Shown one piece after another: positions 54,424 through 63,785 of a stretch of 64,000 bases of DNA (its first letter is position 1; every line of letters begins with the position of its first letter). The notes beneath the pieces were generated by a model, which had not been told where the DNA came from, did not search any database, and worked only from the letters and a program-made list of their open reading frames with translations. Location of the stretch: the NCBI GenBank assembly GCA_029906195.1, contig JARWSJ010000001.1, positions 620,001 through 684,000 on the forward strand, read 5' to 3'. This DNA comes from Chitinophagaceae bacterium 26-R-25. GTDB lineage: Bacteria > Bacteroidota > Bacteroidia > Chitinophagales > Chitinophagaceae. A program made the translations under genes and the position numbers.

Positions 54424-55086
54424 TTATGGTTTTGCGGGAAAGTGTTGTCCAATAATGAATATTCCGGCCATCAAGGCTGCGAGGGCAGCAAGAATCGCCC
54501 ATAGTTGCGCAGGTCTCATGTTTGATACAAGTTCTCCAATGGTCAATTCGCCCGGAGACATTTTTGGCGGTGGCAAGGTTGCTGTTTTCGTGTTCGCAAA
54601 TTCTACCACTTTTTTCTTCCAATCTGATAAAACTCCGTTGAATTCCTGAGTGGTTAGTGATTGAGCGTTTGGCGCTACTGTCATCACATACCAATCATAT
54701 CCTTTTTCCAAAAGCCCTTCTGCCCGAACACCCTCTTCTACTATTACCAAAATTGGCAACCCTTTTATATATGCCATGCTCGACTCGATTTGATTCCATG
54801 GCGTTGCATATTTTGTGTTTGCGAGATTGGCCTGGTGAGGGCCTCCGCGCTTTTCAACTCCCGTTTCAAAGAACGTCCGTTCTAAAGCGATAACTAAAAT
54901 GCCCGAACACTCGTTTATTAATTTTTTTACAGCTACTAGCGGGGAATCTGAGCTAAACTCAGTTCTGCCAACTGTGTGAGGACTTAGTTCTTCCGTTTTG
55001 AGTCGTTGCTCTATGAGCGATACAAACTCTTCCTGCTGCGTATTTGCCGTTGCTCCAATACTGAGAAAAACTTTAGGGGTTGCCAT
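54424..55086 (-). CDS. TIR/SLOG-like protein with C-terminal membrane anchor
   Basis: 220 residues. The N-terminal domain (about 4-165) has the Rossmann-like pattern of TIR and related nucleotide-handling domains: KVFLSIGATAN at strand one, CSGILVIALER at strand three, and TPWNQIESSMAYIKGLPILVIVEEG, where W97 and E101 resemble the W-x-x-x-E of TIR NADases. A Pro-rich linker follows, then one membrane helix (about 195-213) at the very C-terminus, so the domain is held on the cytoplasmic membrane face. Such proteins are often defence effectors. The family assignment is by pattern only. Confidence 0.6.
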   Translation of the reverse strand: MATPKVFLSIGATANTQQEEFVSLIEQRLKTEELSPHTVGRTEFSSDSPLVAVKKLINECSGILVIALERTFFETGVEKRGGPHQANLANTKYATPWNQIESSMAYIKGLPILVIVEEGVRAEGLLEKGYDWYVMTVAPNAQSLTTQEFNGVLSDWKKKVVEFANTKTATLPPPKMSPGELTIGELVSNMRPAQLWAILAALAALMAGIFIIGQHFPAKP

Positions 55087-55280
55087 TTGCTAATTTTTGT
55101 GTGTTTTGTGAATTGATGATTCATAAAAACGTAGACGCGCGGGTATGGTTCACCGATTTTCAGCTTTACAGGGTGCTGCAATTGACTTAATGCTTCGCCG
55201 CCTCACTCACAGGCAAGGGGTTCAAGGTTATTTGTGAACTTAATATATTTTTTTGATGCTTGCCAGTGGGAGAGATGAAA

Positions 55281-55306
55281 AAGCCCGCAAATAATTTGCA
55301 GGCTTT
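55281..55306 (-). terminator. Terminator of the SymE-like gene
   Basis: A 12-bp stem with one mismatch (AAGCCCGCAAAT / ATTTGCAGGCTT) lies directly after the gene end; on the reverse strand it is followed by a T run. Confidence 0.75.
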
Positions 55307-55314
55307 CAAGTTAA

Positions 55315-55587
55315 TTAGATTTCCCGTTCAATAATTAGTTTGCTTTCGCTTATTGTAATGTTTACATATTGCGCGACCGGAAAACCGGCCCGCTTGAGCC
55401 AATCCCCACTTAACCGCAGGTAAGGTACGTTCGAGGGTTTGTCGGGGTTAAATATACTTCTCGAATCGTTTGAGTAGTGGCGCGAGCTAATTTTTGCGCG
55501 GCGAACATTTGATGCTTTTTTAGATACTGTTTTAGGCTTTGCAGGCGTTGCTTCGCGTGTTGAAGTTTTCTTCTCCGTGAAGTTCAT
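55315..55587 (-). CDS. SymE-like type I toxin homologue
   Basis: 90 residues. The C-terminal half carries the SymE-toxin signature: VPYLRLSGDWLKRAGF followed by VNITISESKLIIERE, an AbrB-like fold. The N-terminal half is basic and disordered (Lys/Thr/Ser-rich), as in many relatives. The E. coli protein is an RNA-targeting toxin whose translation is blocked by the antisense RNA SymR and induced in the SOS response. Here the leader region has strong inverted repeats but no antisense promoter could be identified. Toxicity is unproven. Confidence 0.7.
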   Translation of the reverse strand: MNFTEKKTSTREATPAKPKTVSKKASNVRRAKISSRHYSNDSRSIFNPDKPSNVPYLRLSGDWLKRAGFPVAQYVNITISESKLIIEREI

Positions 55588-55620
55588 TTTTCAAAAGATT
55601 TAAGACCGGCTAAAAATAAA

Positions 55621-55790
55621 ATACGGTTTTAGCCTTTCCCGTTGAACTTCACTTATACAAGCAGCGGACGCATTAACGTGCCACACGGGGGTACTAAAAC
55701 CGCATATCATTACATGCTAACACAATAATGTCAGCAATGTTTAAATATTGCGAGTTTAGACGCTTGTATAATAAATGAAGTTCGCTGCGA
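55621..55790. repeat. Interleaved inverted repeats upstream of the SymE-like gene
   Basis: In the 319-base gap, ATACGGTTTTAG (55621-55632) pairs with CTAAAACCGCAT (55694-55705), one mismatch. GAACTTCACTTATACAAGC (55644-55662) pairs with GCTTGTATAATAAATGAAG plus TTC (55762-55783). A third possible pairing, GCAGCGGAC with GTTCGCTGC (55780-55788), overlaps the second. The structure covers the leader of the toxin gene; no ORF is present. Confidence 0.65.
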
Positions 55791-55906
55791 ATGTAAGGAG
55801 GTGATTTTTTGAAGTGTTGTTGAAAAGGTCAAAAGTTTTGGAGATGGAAGAAATTGATGAAGATTATTCGAACTATTGCTTGATGGATGATACTTTGTCT
55901 AATAGC

Positions 55907-56860
55907 TTATTCTTTTTTAAAATCAATTTTGATTTGATTTTTAATCTCCCTTAAATGTCTTCCCTTTTTTGTTATGTGTGTTTCTTTGCCATCGGAAACC
56001 TCCTGCACTTCAAATACTTTTGCTTCTTTAATTAATTCCTCTCCATTTTCGTCCAGTGTTGAGGTGATTTCTAATCGACATTTTATACTCGTGCCGTTTG
56101 AAAAACTGTATTGGCGATTTAATACTGAGTTTTTGAAGTCTGAATCCACTAGATCAAAACTAAAAACTTTGGCGTTGTAAATACCTTTCCACTTCATGTT
56201 GCCATGACTTAAAACTGGCGAAACAATTTCAATATTTGCATCCTCGATTGTTACCGGCTTTAGATCTTCAGTTTCTAAAATTTGCTTTTCAAATTTTCCC
56301 CTTTCTATCGTTTTTTCAATTGAGGTAGGGTTGTAGTTGTCGTCCAGTTCAACCGATGATATTTGATATACTTTGGACTCTTTAAGGATTGTCTTATAGA
56401 ATCTGGACTTGAAAACTTGGACTTTATGGGTTTGATTAATATTTACGACAATTTTATCAATAATTACTGTTTCTTGCTGTTTTGTTAATGAATCCTTCTC
56501 TAAGTCATTTTTTAATTTTTGAATATTAAGTTTCTTTTCCACTTTGTTTAATTCTTCTAGTTCTTTGTCTTTATTTAGGTTGTCAGCCACGACATTAATA
56601 ATGACTCCTGAAACTATCCCGCCAAAATAAATCAGTAATTTCTCAAACTTTTTTTTAGTTTTTTTCTTTTTGAAGAACTTAATGACGTCTTTAATGCCGC
56701 CTTGCTTTAAAGCCTCGAATTCGATATCCAGTTCCAAGTCGAGTATGTGTGCAACCTCAAAAAGTAATTTAAGTAGTTCTGCTTCTGCCTTATTTTTAAC
56801 AACTGCGTTCATTGAATGGCTGTTGTCATCAAGGTGATAGTGTAGTTCTAGGCTGTTCAC
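55907..56860 (-). CDS. AT-rich gene of unknown function, probable membrane-associated protein
   Basis: 317 residues. Seen: an N-terminal part (about 1-65), a lysine-rich stretch (KFFKKKKTKKKFEK), a short hydrophobic segment (about 79-91, IYFGGIVSGVIIN), a coiled-coil-like part (about 95-130), and a beta-rich C-terminal domain (about 150-300). Base composition is clearly richer in A and T than the surrounding genes, and lysine, isoleucine and asparagine are frequent, suggesting recent acquisition. No family recognised. It neighbours the SymE-like and TIR-like genes; a defence or mobile-element role is possible but unproven. Confidence 0.6.
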   Translation of the reverse strand: MNSLELHYHLDDNSHSMNAVVKNKAEAELLKLLFEVAHILDLELDIEFEALKQGGIKDVIKFFKKKKTKKKFEKLLIYFGGIVSGVIINVVADNLNKDKELEELNKVEKKLNIQKLKNDLEKDSLTKQQETVIIDKIVVNINQTHKVQVFKSRFYKTILKESKVYQISSVELDDNYNPTSIEKTIERGKFEKQILETEDLKPVTIEDANIEIVSPVLSHGNMKWKGIYNAKVFSFDLVDSDFKNSVLNRQYSFSNGTSIKCRLEITSTLDENGEELIKEAKVFEVQEVSDGKETHITKKGRHLREIKNQIKIDFKKE

Positions 56861-57054
56861 TATTTAGGGGTTTAGTTTAGTAGAATGTATTAATTATTCA
56901 CTTTAGGGGCGTCAGAACTGGATAATTAACTACAGTATTTGTGAACCTAACAATTTTTCTTGAATATCACTAGTCTCCCGAAAATATTTTTTCTAATTCC
57001 ACCTCATTCTAAAAATTACTTGACCCTTTCAGTTAGTAACTTCCCAAAAACAAA

Positions 57055-57078
57055 AAAGCCCGCAGAGATGCGGGCTTT
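57055..57078 (-). terminator. Terminator of the OmpA-family gene
   Basis: A perfect 10-bp stem (AAAGCCCGCA at 57055-57064, complement at 57069-57078) with a 4-base loop lies 19 bases after the gene; on the reverse strand it is followed by a T run. Confidence 0.85.
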
Positions 57079-57096
57079 GATATCATTCAAAAATTC

Positions 57097-58428
57097 TTAC
57101 AACACAGTTATCACAACTCTTCTGTTAACCCTTCTATTCTTCTCGCTTGTATTTGGTACCAGTGGCTGTGTTTCGCCCTTGGAGCTTACGTCGATGCGAT
57201 TGGCGTCGATGCCTTTGTTTTCAAGGTAGGCAGCTACTTCCTGTGCACGTTTGAGACCTACTTTGTTGTTGGTAGCGGCAGAAGCAATATCGCAGGTGTG
57301 GCCAACGATAGCTACACGCATGTCGGGATATTTTTTCATAATGTCGGCAATACTGTCCAGGCGGGAGTTGAGGCCTTGAGGAATAGTAGTGCTCCCGATT
57401 TTTCCAAACTCAATAGGTTGTTGCACCGTTGCTTTCTCTTGCTCGCTAATTGTTGGAGCTGGAGAGGAATCCGGTACTTGTACTGCTGGTACAGGTTCTG
57501 CAGTTGCCTGTGTATCTTTCTTTACTTCCGGTTGAGGTAGCACTTTTTGTATAAGGTCTGGTTCGCCAAGAATATCGGCCTGAGCAGGTTTGGATTTTTT
57601 ATGGCCAAAACCGAGCTTCACTTGTACACCAAAAGCAATTGGTTTGGCGGAGCCTGTGCCTTCCATGTTCAGCACAGTGCCGGGTGCAATATTGTTTACA
57701 CCAGTGGCGCTATATGGTAGCATGGAACCGCTGCCGTCTTTCTTGTACACACTGGTGAGGCCGTAGTCTGCATACACACCTGTGTAAAGGCGCATACAGG
57801 AAGAGATCGGGAAACTAACACCGGTTGCAAGGCTTGCCATGGCGCCCGGCTTGAGGTCGAGGTTTTGATTGCCACTCCAGTTTTGAATGGTGCCAAAGCC
57901 GTGTGCAGGCAGTTCTTTTAGTTCTACATTCATATCAGGATAGTAGCCGGAAACTGCGATCTGGCTCGCAGATGCTTTTGCTTTTCCACTAAACGGCAAT
58001 ATGAATTTTGCACCACCATTGATGTACCATTGTGTTTTTTCACCGGTGGTGTGGTATTGCAACATCAGCGGAACGGTTACTGCCCAAAAGGTTTGTTTCT
58101 CCTGGTAGTTCGTTGTTTTAATGTTGTATTGAAATGCGGAACCCGCATCATCAACCTGGAAGGAAGAGTAGGGAAGCATGCCATTCAGTGTGGCTTTTGT
58201 AGCATAGTATGCGCCGTTGATGCCGGTTAATACGTTCCAATGTTTTTGAACGGGAAACATGTAACCAACACCCAATGTGCCACCAGCCTGTGGTTTGGCT
58301 TTACCGCCGGGAAGGTCGTAATGCAATCCCTGCAAGCCACCGTTTACTTCGATGCTCAGCTCCTGTGATATTGCGCTGCCAGTGATGGCCAACAGGCCGA
58401 GTGACATTGCGAGCATTTTTCTGTTCAT
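57097..58428 (-). CDS. OmpA-family outer-membrane protein
   Basis: 443 residues, signal peptide to AISQ. An N-terminal outer-membrane beta-barrel of the porin-like type (about 22-270; alternate strands such as LYTGVYADYGLTSVY), a Pro-rich linker (about 285-325), then an OmpA-like peptidoglycan-binding domain (about 330-443) with VAIVGHTCDIAS, NKVGLKRAQEVAAYL and VSSKGETQPLVPN...NRRV, all family hallmarks. The protein links the outer membrane to the cell wall. It lies 233 bases from the giant MBG protein gene and may be its partner at the surface. Confidence 0.92.
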   Translation of the reverse strand: MNRKMLAMSLGLLAITGSAISQELSIEVNGGLQGLHYDLPGGKAKPQAGGTLGVGYMFPVQKHWNVLTGINGAYYATKATLNGMLPYSSFQVDDAGSAFQYNIKTTNYQEKQTFWAVTVPLMLQYHTTGEKTQWYINGGAKFILPFSGKAKASASQIAVSGYYPDMNVELKELPAHGFGTIQNWSGNQNLDLKPGAMASLATGVSFPISSCMRLYTGVYADYGLTSVYKKDGSGSMLPYSATGVNNIAPGTVLNMEGTGSAKPIAFGVQVKLGFGHKKSKPAQADILGEPDLIQKVLPQPEVKKDTQATAEPVPAVQVPDSSPAPTISEQEKATVQQPIEFGKIGSTTIPQGLNSRLDSIADIMKKYPDMRVAIVGHTCDIASAATNNKVGLKRAQEVAAYLENKGIDANRIDVSSKGETQPLVPNTSEKNRRVNRRVVITVL

Positions 58429-58528
58429 CTATAATGATTTTAATTTTTACAATTATTAATTCTTGGAAGCAGGTTATTGAAACAGCTTTTTCAAGTTTCT
58501 GCAAGTTTATAACCTGTACTGAAAGACC

Positions 58529-58603
58529 GCTTGTCATCCCGACGAAGGAGGGATCTGAGTCTGGCATTTACACCCAGATCCCCCCTTCGTCGGGATGACA
58601 AGC
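58529..58603. repeat. Inverted repeat, family F copy 4
   Basis: The arms match the other copies. The loop is short, and the outer flanks CTGAAAGAC and ACATTCTTTCAG extend the stem. It occupies the gap between the MBG protein gene and the OmpA-family gene. Confidence 0.9.
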
Positions 58604-58661
58604 AACATTCTTTCAGTATTTCAAACAACTTAATTTAACGACATCCAATTTCTAACTCCTG

Positions 58662-61600
58662 TTACTTCACAAGCAAGTTCACACTCGCTTTTTGACCATT
58701 CTTCAACAACAGCGTTATGTAATACAAGCCGCGAGCAGATGGCGCTGTGATCGTTTGTGTTGCTTTCACGTTGGTGATCTCCTGCTGTATCTTGCCTGAC
58801 ATGTCCACGATCGCCATTTTAGCTCCTTGCAATGCTGCGTCGGTATAGGTACATGTAACGGTTGCGGTGGAACCTGCAGTTACCGGATTAGGGTACACTT
58901 TAATTCCGGCAGTAACGGTAGTGCTGCCATTTAATGTCAGCGGACATGATTGTATGGCTTCGCCGTTTTTGTCGGTTGCAATTACATAGTATGTGCCACT
59001 CAACGCAGTTTGCTCACTGTAGTAAGCGGAGGTTTGGCCAGACACCAGGCTGTTGTTTTTGTACCATTCCCACTTGGTGTAGTTGTTGCTGCTGTTGTCA
59101 AACATCAGCACATCGCTCCAGTGTTGCCTTACTGCAGAAGCTGATCTGTAGTTCACATTGTTGGTTACAGAAGGTGCCGCAAAGTGGTTGGCATCACCTG
59201 CCTGGGAAGCAGTGATCACCGCATATCCCGGAAGTACCGGAGTAAGCGAGTTGCCACTTATGGTTGCAACGTCTGTGCTTGAAATACCATAGGAAATTGT
59301 AAGGCCGCTGTTTACAGTTGCATTCAATTGAACCGGCGTTATATCTGTTGTACAACCTATTGTCAAATCCTGCACCCAGGTAATTACCTGCGGCGCTTTG
59401 GTGATGGTAAGGTTGTTGGCAACATAACTGATGGTGTAGTTGCTACCTGCACCAATCGTTCCCTGCTGAATCGCGTAAGTGCCTGCATTTTCTCCGGCTA
59501 CTCTTGTTAATCCACCGGTGATCACGCTTGTGCCGTCACCGTTTTTCCAACCCGTTGCAACATAGGTCAGGGCAGGATCAGCCGTGCCATAGACTTTTGT
59601 TTGGGCGATTGCTGTAATGGTTAACGTTGCAGGAGTAATCGCGAAGTTGCCTGCAGTATAAGTAACGATGTAGTTGTTGCCGGCACTCAAGGTATTTTGA
59701 TTGATGGCATAGGTGTTAACATTTTCGCCAGCAATTCTTTTCATCGCGCCGGTGATCACACTGTTGCCATCTCCATTTACCCAGCCCGTTGCTACATATG
59801 TCAACGCAGGATCTGCGTCGCCGTATATTTTCGTTTTGTTATCTGCCTTAATGCTCAATGGAACAGCCGTTACAGAAAGATTACCTGCTACATAACTGAT
59901 GTTATAGTTTGCATTTACTGCACTTGCAGCTGTGATTGGATAGTTGCCCACATTGCTTGCCGCGGTTGCAGTACTCGTAATGGTTGGGGCGGTCGTAAGG
60001 CTTGAAACACCGTCTCCATTTACCCAGCCGCTATATGTTGCGGTAAAGGTTGGCAGCGCCGCGCCATAAGCTTTGGTTTTGTCTTCTGCTGTAACAATCA
60101 AAGCTGCAGGAGTGATTGACAATTTACCATTTACATAGATGATGGTATAGTTTGCGTTGACTGCACCGCTTGCACCAATCGGGTAATCACCCACGCTGCT
60201 TGCAGCCGTGGCAGTTGTAGTGACTGTTGGCATCGTCGTCAGTGTTGACGGGTCATCATTGTTTACAAAACCGCTGTAGTGAACAGTTAACGCCGGATTA
60301 TTTTGTCCGTATATTTTTGTTTGGTCATCCGCGGTGATGGTTAGTACTGCAGGGGTTACAGAAAGATTGCCTGCCGCGTATGTTATGGTATAGTTGGCAT
60401 CAACTGCACCGCTCGCAGTAACAGGGTAATTACCAACTATGCTTGACGGCGTAGCAGTGGTAATGATTGTTGGCGCAGTAGTAAGGGATGACGCATTGTC
60501 ACCATTCACAAAACCATTGTAGCTGGCGGTTAACGCTGGATTGTTTGCTCCGTATACTTTGGTTTTGTCATCTGCTGTAATGGTCAATGCTGCCGGGGTT
60601 ACAGAAAGATTGCCCGCAACAAAATTGATGGTATAGTTGGGAACTACTGCCTGTGACGGTGTGATAGGGTAGTTGCCCACCGGGCTCGATACCGTGGCTG
60701 TAGTGGTAACCTTTATCATAGTAGTGATGTCGCTGACATCATCTCCATTTACCCAGCCATTGTAAGTAACCAGTAACGGAGGGTTGTTATCGCCATAAAC
60801 TTTTGAAGCATCGTATGCTGTGATCGTCAATGTGGCCGGTGTTACAGAAAGGTTGCCCACCGCATAAGTGATGTCATAGTTGGGAACTACTGCATTGCTT
60901 GCTGTTATGGAATAGTTACCCACTGCACTTGCATTTGTTGCTGTGGTGCTTATCGAAGGCAGGGTAGTTATTGCAGAAGTATTGTCTCCATTTACCCAGC
61001 CACTATAGCTTGCCGTAAGTGCAGGAACATTTGCTCCGTATACTTTCGTTTTATCATCAGCAGTAATGGTCAATGCCGCATTTGTTATCGAAAGATATCC
61101 TGTTTGATAAGCGATGGTATAGTTTGGATTGACCGCACCACTCGCAGTAATTGGATAATAGCCAACCGCACTTGATGGTACAGCAGTTACTGAAATAGTC
61201 GGCGCCGTTGTAAAGCTGGACGCATTATCTCCATTTACCCAGCCGTTATAGCTAATTGTTAGTGTTGGGATGGCTGCACCGTATACTTTTGTTTTGTCAT
61301 CGGCAACAATGGTTAACGATGCTGGAGTGATGTTGAAGTTTGCACCAACATAAGAAACGGCATAGTTGCTGCTTGCTGCCACTGTACCCTGCGTGATGGA
61401 ATAAGTGCCTACGTTATTGCCCGAAGCTCTTACAACATTTCCAGTAATCACGTCGCCATTTACCAGTGCCGTAGAAGTGAAGGTCAATGCCGGGTCGGTG
61501 GTTCCATACACCTTGCTTGCAGCAGCTGCTGTTATGATAAGAGCTTTCTTGTTAATTATAAGTGTTTGTTGTGCGTCAAGCGGTGCGCCGTGATTGGCGT

Positions 61601-63785
61601 CGCCTGCCTGTGATGCCTTAATAACAACATTTCCCGCTGCAACGATACGTACTTTGTTGCCACCAACAATAGTCGCTATGCTCGTGTTCATACTTGTATA
61701 AGTGATGGCAGGCCCAGGGTTGGTGCTTATTGCAGTCAACGTGAGATCTGCATCTCCATAAGTGCTTACAGGCAAAGCCGCTAAAGTGAGTGTTGGCAAA
61801 CTGTTTACGGTGAAAGAATAAGCTTTGTTTCCCGTATATGGTCCTGTACCGCTTGAAGCATCAGTGGCCGTAATGGTAAAATTGAAATTACCACTTGCTG
61901 TTGGTGTACCGGATACAGCACCGGTTGAATTATTTAGTGAAAGACCCGTTGGTAGTGCCCCTGAAGTAACTGCATACGAGTACGGCGAAGTGCCACCAGA
62001 TGCTGTTACAGTAGTGGTAGTATAAGCAATCTCTTGATCGCCTGTCGGGAATGTGGTTGATGAAAGAGATATAGTTGGAGCGCCAACTGTCAGCACATAA
62101 GTCTTGGTTGCTGTTTTCGAGGTGGCATCGGTAACCTGCACGGTGATGGGAAAAGAGCCACCTGCTGTCGCCGCGCCTGATATAACGCCGCCTACAGACA
62201 TGGTTAGTCCCGTAGGCAGGGTGCCGGAGTTAATGCTGAAAGTATAAGGTGACGTACCGTTTGATGCACTTAATGATTGGCTATAAGCTACGCCAACAGC
62301 CGGTGACGGTAATGTTGACGGAGAAATAGTAAGCACTGCAACCGTAAAAGTATTTGTGGCGCTGTTCGCACTCGTGTTGCTTGCTGCGTCGGTTGCTGTT
62401 GCTTTTACAGTATGTGAACCGTTAGTAAGTGCAGAAGGTTGCACCATGTTCCAGTTGCCGCTCGCATCAGCAGTCGTAGTGCCAATTGAAGAGCCATCAA
62501 CGATAACGTTTATGGTGGTATTCATTTCCGCAGTACCGGTATAAGATGGTGTGGCCGTTGTGGCAGTGCCTCCGTTTAAAGGGGTTATTACCATCGGCGC
62601 AGGTGGCGCTACGTTGTCGATGGTCCATGTATAGGTTGCCGGTGTTGGGTCCGTATTGCCTACCGCATCTTTTGCCCTTACAGAAACTGTATGAGAACCT
62701 GCGGATAAACCTGTGTAAGTCAGCGGTGAAGTAACTGTAACAAACGCCCCGGCACCCAATTGTGCTTCAAACGTAGAAGGAGTCTCGCTACTGGTAAACG
62801 AAAAACTCGCACTTGTGGAATTGGTAAGCGCTGCTGGCTTTGACGTTATAGTTGTGGTCGGAGCTGTTTTGTCAATGGTATAAATCGCGCCTGCAAAGGG
62901 AACGTTCGATGGCACAGAAGTCATCGCGGTTCCCGTTACATTTAATTTTATCGTTCCATCACCACTGCCGGTGTTGACTGTTACAGTATAAGTGCTGCCA
63001 CTACCGCTAACACTGCTTACGCTTGCTCCTGTAACGCTTCCTGTAGTTATCAGGCCAAATGCAGATGTTGTTACGCCGGAAGCGTTGGTGCTGAATACTA
63101 CTGTGTATGAAACCGATCCTGCATTGGTCGGACTTGCAGATGCTGCTGAAGCACTGCTAACAGTAATTGGTGAAAGCGTGGTGAACGACTCTTCACCTCC
63201 ATACGATGTGCCTGTGGCATTGGTTGCATATGCCCTTACATAATAAGTTGTTCCTTGGGCAAGGCCGGTTGCATTCACAGAGATTGCACCTGTACCAGAG
63301 CCGTTGGTCAACTTTGAATTGGCAATGGTTGGGCCTGAGCTTGTGCTGTAAACAATTCCTTTTTCGGTCACAGGTCCATTGCCTGCGTAAGATACGTCGC
63401 CTGTAATAGTTGCTGTCGTAAAAGAGACATTGCTAATTGCGGTGGTTGTTACGTCCGCGGCGGCCAATATCCTAACTAACGACAACGTGCAGCCAGCAGT
63501 CTCCTTGTACCAGTCGCCGGTGCCGGAGTGGTAAGATGTTGGAATGTTCTGACTGGAAAGGTTGTGATATCGCAAATCACCTCCGTTGCCTAACATAAGC
63601 ATCCAGGTGCTCCCAACAGAATATAAGTGCCATGTGCCCTGGGTGCCACCTCCCGAAAATTCGGAACCGGTCCAGTTGAGCGTTACGGGTGACGCCTCGG
63701 TACAATCCGTAAGTTTCACACTTTGTGAAAATAACGAACCGGTGAGCAATAATAATAAGATCGACAAGTAGAGTTTTTGTCTCAT
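58662..63785 (-). CDS. Giant T9SS-secreted protein with nine MBG repeats
   Basis: 1707 residues, signal peptide to LFSQ. Order: an N-terminal module (about 22-105), fibronectin-type segment (about 110-205), several Ig-like/bacterial Ig and putative-Ig (He_PIG) modules up to about 740, then nine MBG-type repeats of about 80 residues, each starting like LTITADDKTKVYGANNPALT, a further Ig-like piece with WEWYKNNSLVSG, and a T9SS type A sorting domain (VYPNPVTAGSTATV...GLYYITLLLK). It should be exported by T9SS and attached to the cell surface. Adhesion or matrix building is likely; no enzyme domain is seen. Confidence 0.9.
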   Translation of the reverse strand: MRQKLYLSILLLLLTGSLFSQSVKLTDCTEASPVTLNWTGSEFSGGGTQGTWHLYSVGSTWMLMLGNGGDLRYHNLSSQNIPTSYHSGTGDWYKETAGCTLSLVRILAAADVTTTAISNVSFTTATITGDVSYAGNGPVTEKGIVYSTSSGPTIANSKLTNGSGTGAISVNATGLAQGTTYYVRAYATNATGTSYGGEESFTTLSPITVSSASAASASPTNAGSVSYTVVFSTNASGVTTSAFGLITTGSVTGASVSSVSGSGSTYTVTVNTGSGDGTIKLNVTGTAMTSVPSNVPFAGAIYTIDKTAPTTTITSKPAALTNSTSASFSFTSSETPSTFEAQLGAGAFVTVTSPLTYTGLSAGSHTVSVRAKDAVGNTDPTPATYTWTIDNVAPPAPMVITPLNGGTATTATPSYTGTAEMNTTINVIVDGSSIGTTTADASGNWNMVQPSALTNGSHTVKATATDAASNTSANSATNTFTVAVLTISPSTLPSPAVGVAYSQSLSASNGTSPYTFSINSGTLPTGLTMSVGGVISGAATAGGSFPITVQVTDATSKTATKTYVLTVGAPTISLSSTTFPTGDQEIAYTTTTVTASGGTSPYSYAVTSGALPTGLSLNNSTGAVSGTPTASGNFNFTITATDASSGTGPYTGNKAYSFTVNSLPTLTLAALPVSTYGDADLTLTAISTNPGPAITYTSMNTSIATIVGGNKVRIVAAGNVVIKASQAGDANHGAPLDAQQTLIINKKALIITAAAASKVYGTTDPALTFTSTALVNGDVITGNVVRASGNNVGTYSITQGTVAASSNYAVSYVGANFNITPASLTIVADDKTKVYGAAIPTLTISYNGWVNGDNASSFTTAPTISVTAVPSSAVGYYPITASGAVNPNYTIAYQTGYLSITNAALTITADDKTKVYGANVPALTASYSGWVNGDNTSAITTLPSISTTATNASAVGNYSITASNAVVPNYDITYAVGNLSVTPATLTITAYDASKVYGDNNPPLLVTYNGWVNGDDVSDITTMIKVTTTATVSSPVGNYPITPSQAVVPNYTINFVAGNLSVTPAALTITADDKTKVYGANNPALTASYNGFVNGDNASSLTTAPTIITTATPSSIVGNYPVTASGAVDANYTITYAAGNLSVTPAVLTITADDQTKIYGQNNPALTVHYSGFVNNDDPSTLTTMPTVTTTATAASSVGDYPIGASGAVNANYTIIYVNGKLSITPAALIVTAEDKTKAYGAALPTFTATYSGWVNGDGVSSLTTAPTITSTATAASNVGNYPITAASAVNANYNISYVAGNLSVTAVPLSIKADNKTKIYGDADPALTYVATGWVNGDGNSVITGAMKRIAGENVNTYAINQNTLSAGNNYIVTYTAGNFAITPATLTITAIAQTKVYGTADPALTYVATGWKNGDGTSVITGGLTRVAGENAGTYAIQQGTIGAGSNYTISYVANNLTITKAPQVITWVQDLTIGCTTDITPVQLNATVNSGLTISYGISSTDVATISGNSLTPVLPGYAVITASQAGDANHFAAPSVTNNVNYRSASAVRQHWSDVLMFDNSSNNYTKWEWYKNNSLVSGQTSAYYSEQTALSGTYYVIATDKNGEAIQSCPLTLNGSTTVTAGIKVYPNPVTAGSTATVTCTYTDAALQGAKMAIVDMSGKIQQEITNVKATQTITAPSARGLYYITLLLKNGQKASVNLLVK
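59400..61552 (-). repeat. Tandem DNA repeat encoding the nine MBG domains
   Basis: Nine consecutive units of about 240 bases encode the VYG-containing MBG modules. Units 2-7 are the most alike (G-x-V-N-x-D core, then a TTAPTI-type stretch); units 1, 8 and 9 belong to a slightly different subtype with N-x-Y-A-I-x-Q endings. The similarity makes the region prone to copy-number change and to assembly error. Confidence 0.85.

Noticed and set aside
55621-55790. Integron attC-like site beside the SymE-like gene
   Set aside because: Imperfect palindromes are present, but no matched RYYYAAC/GTTRRRY core pair and no integrase was found.
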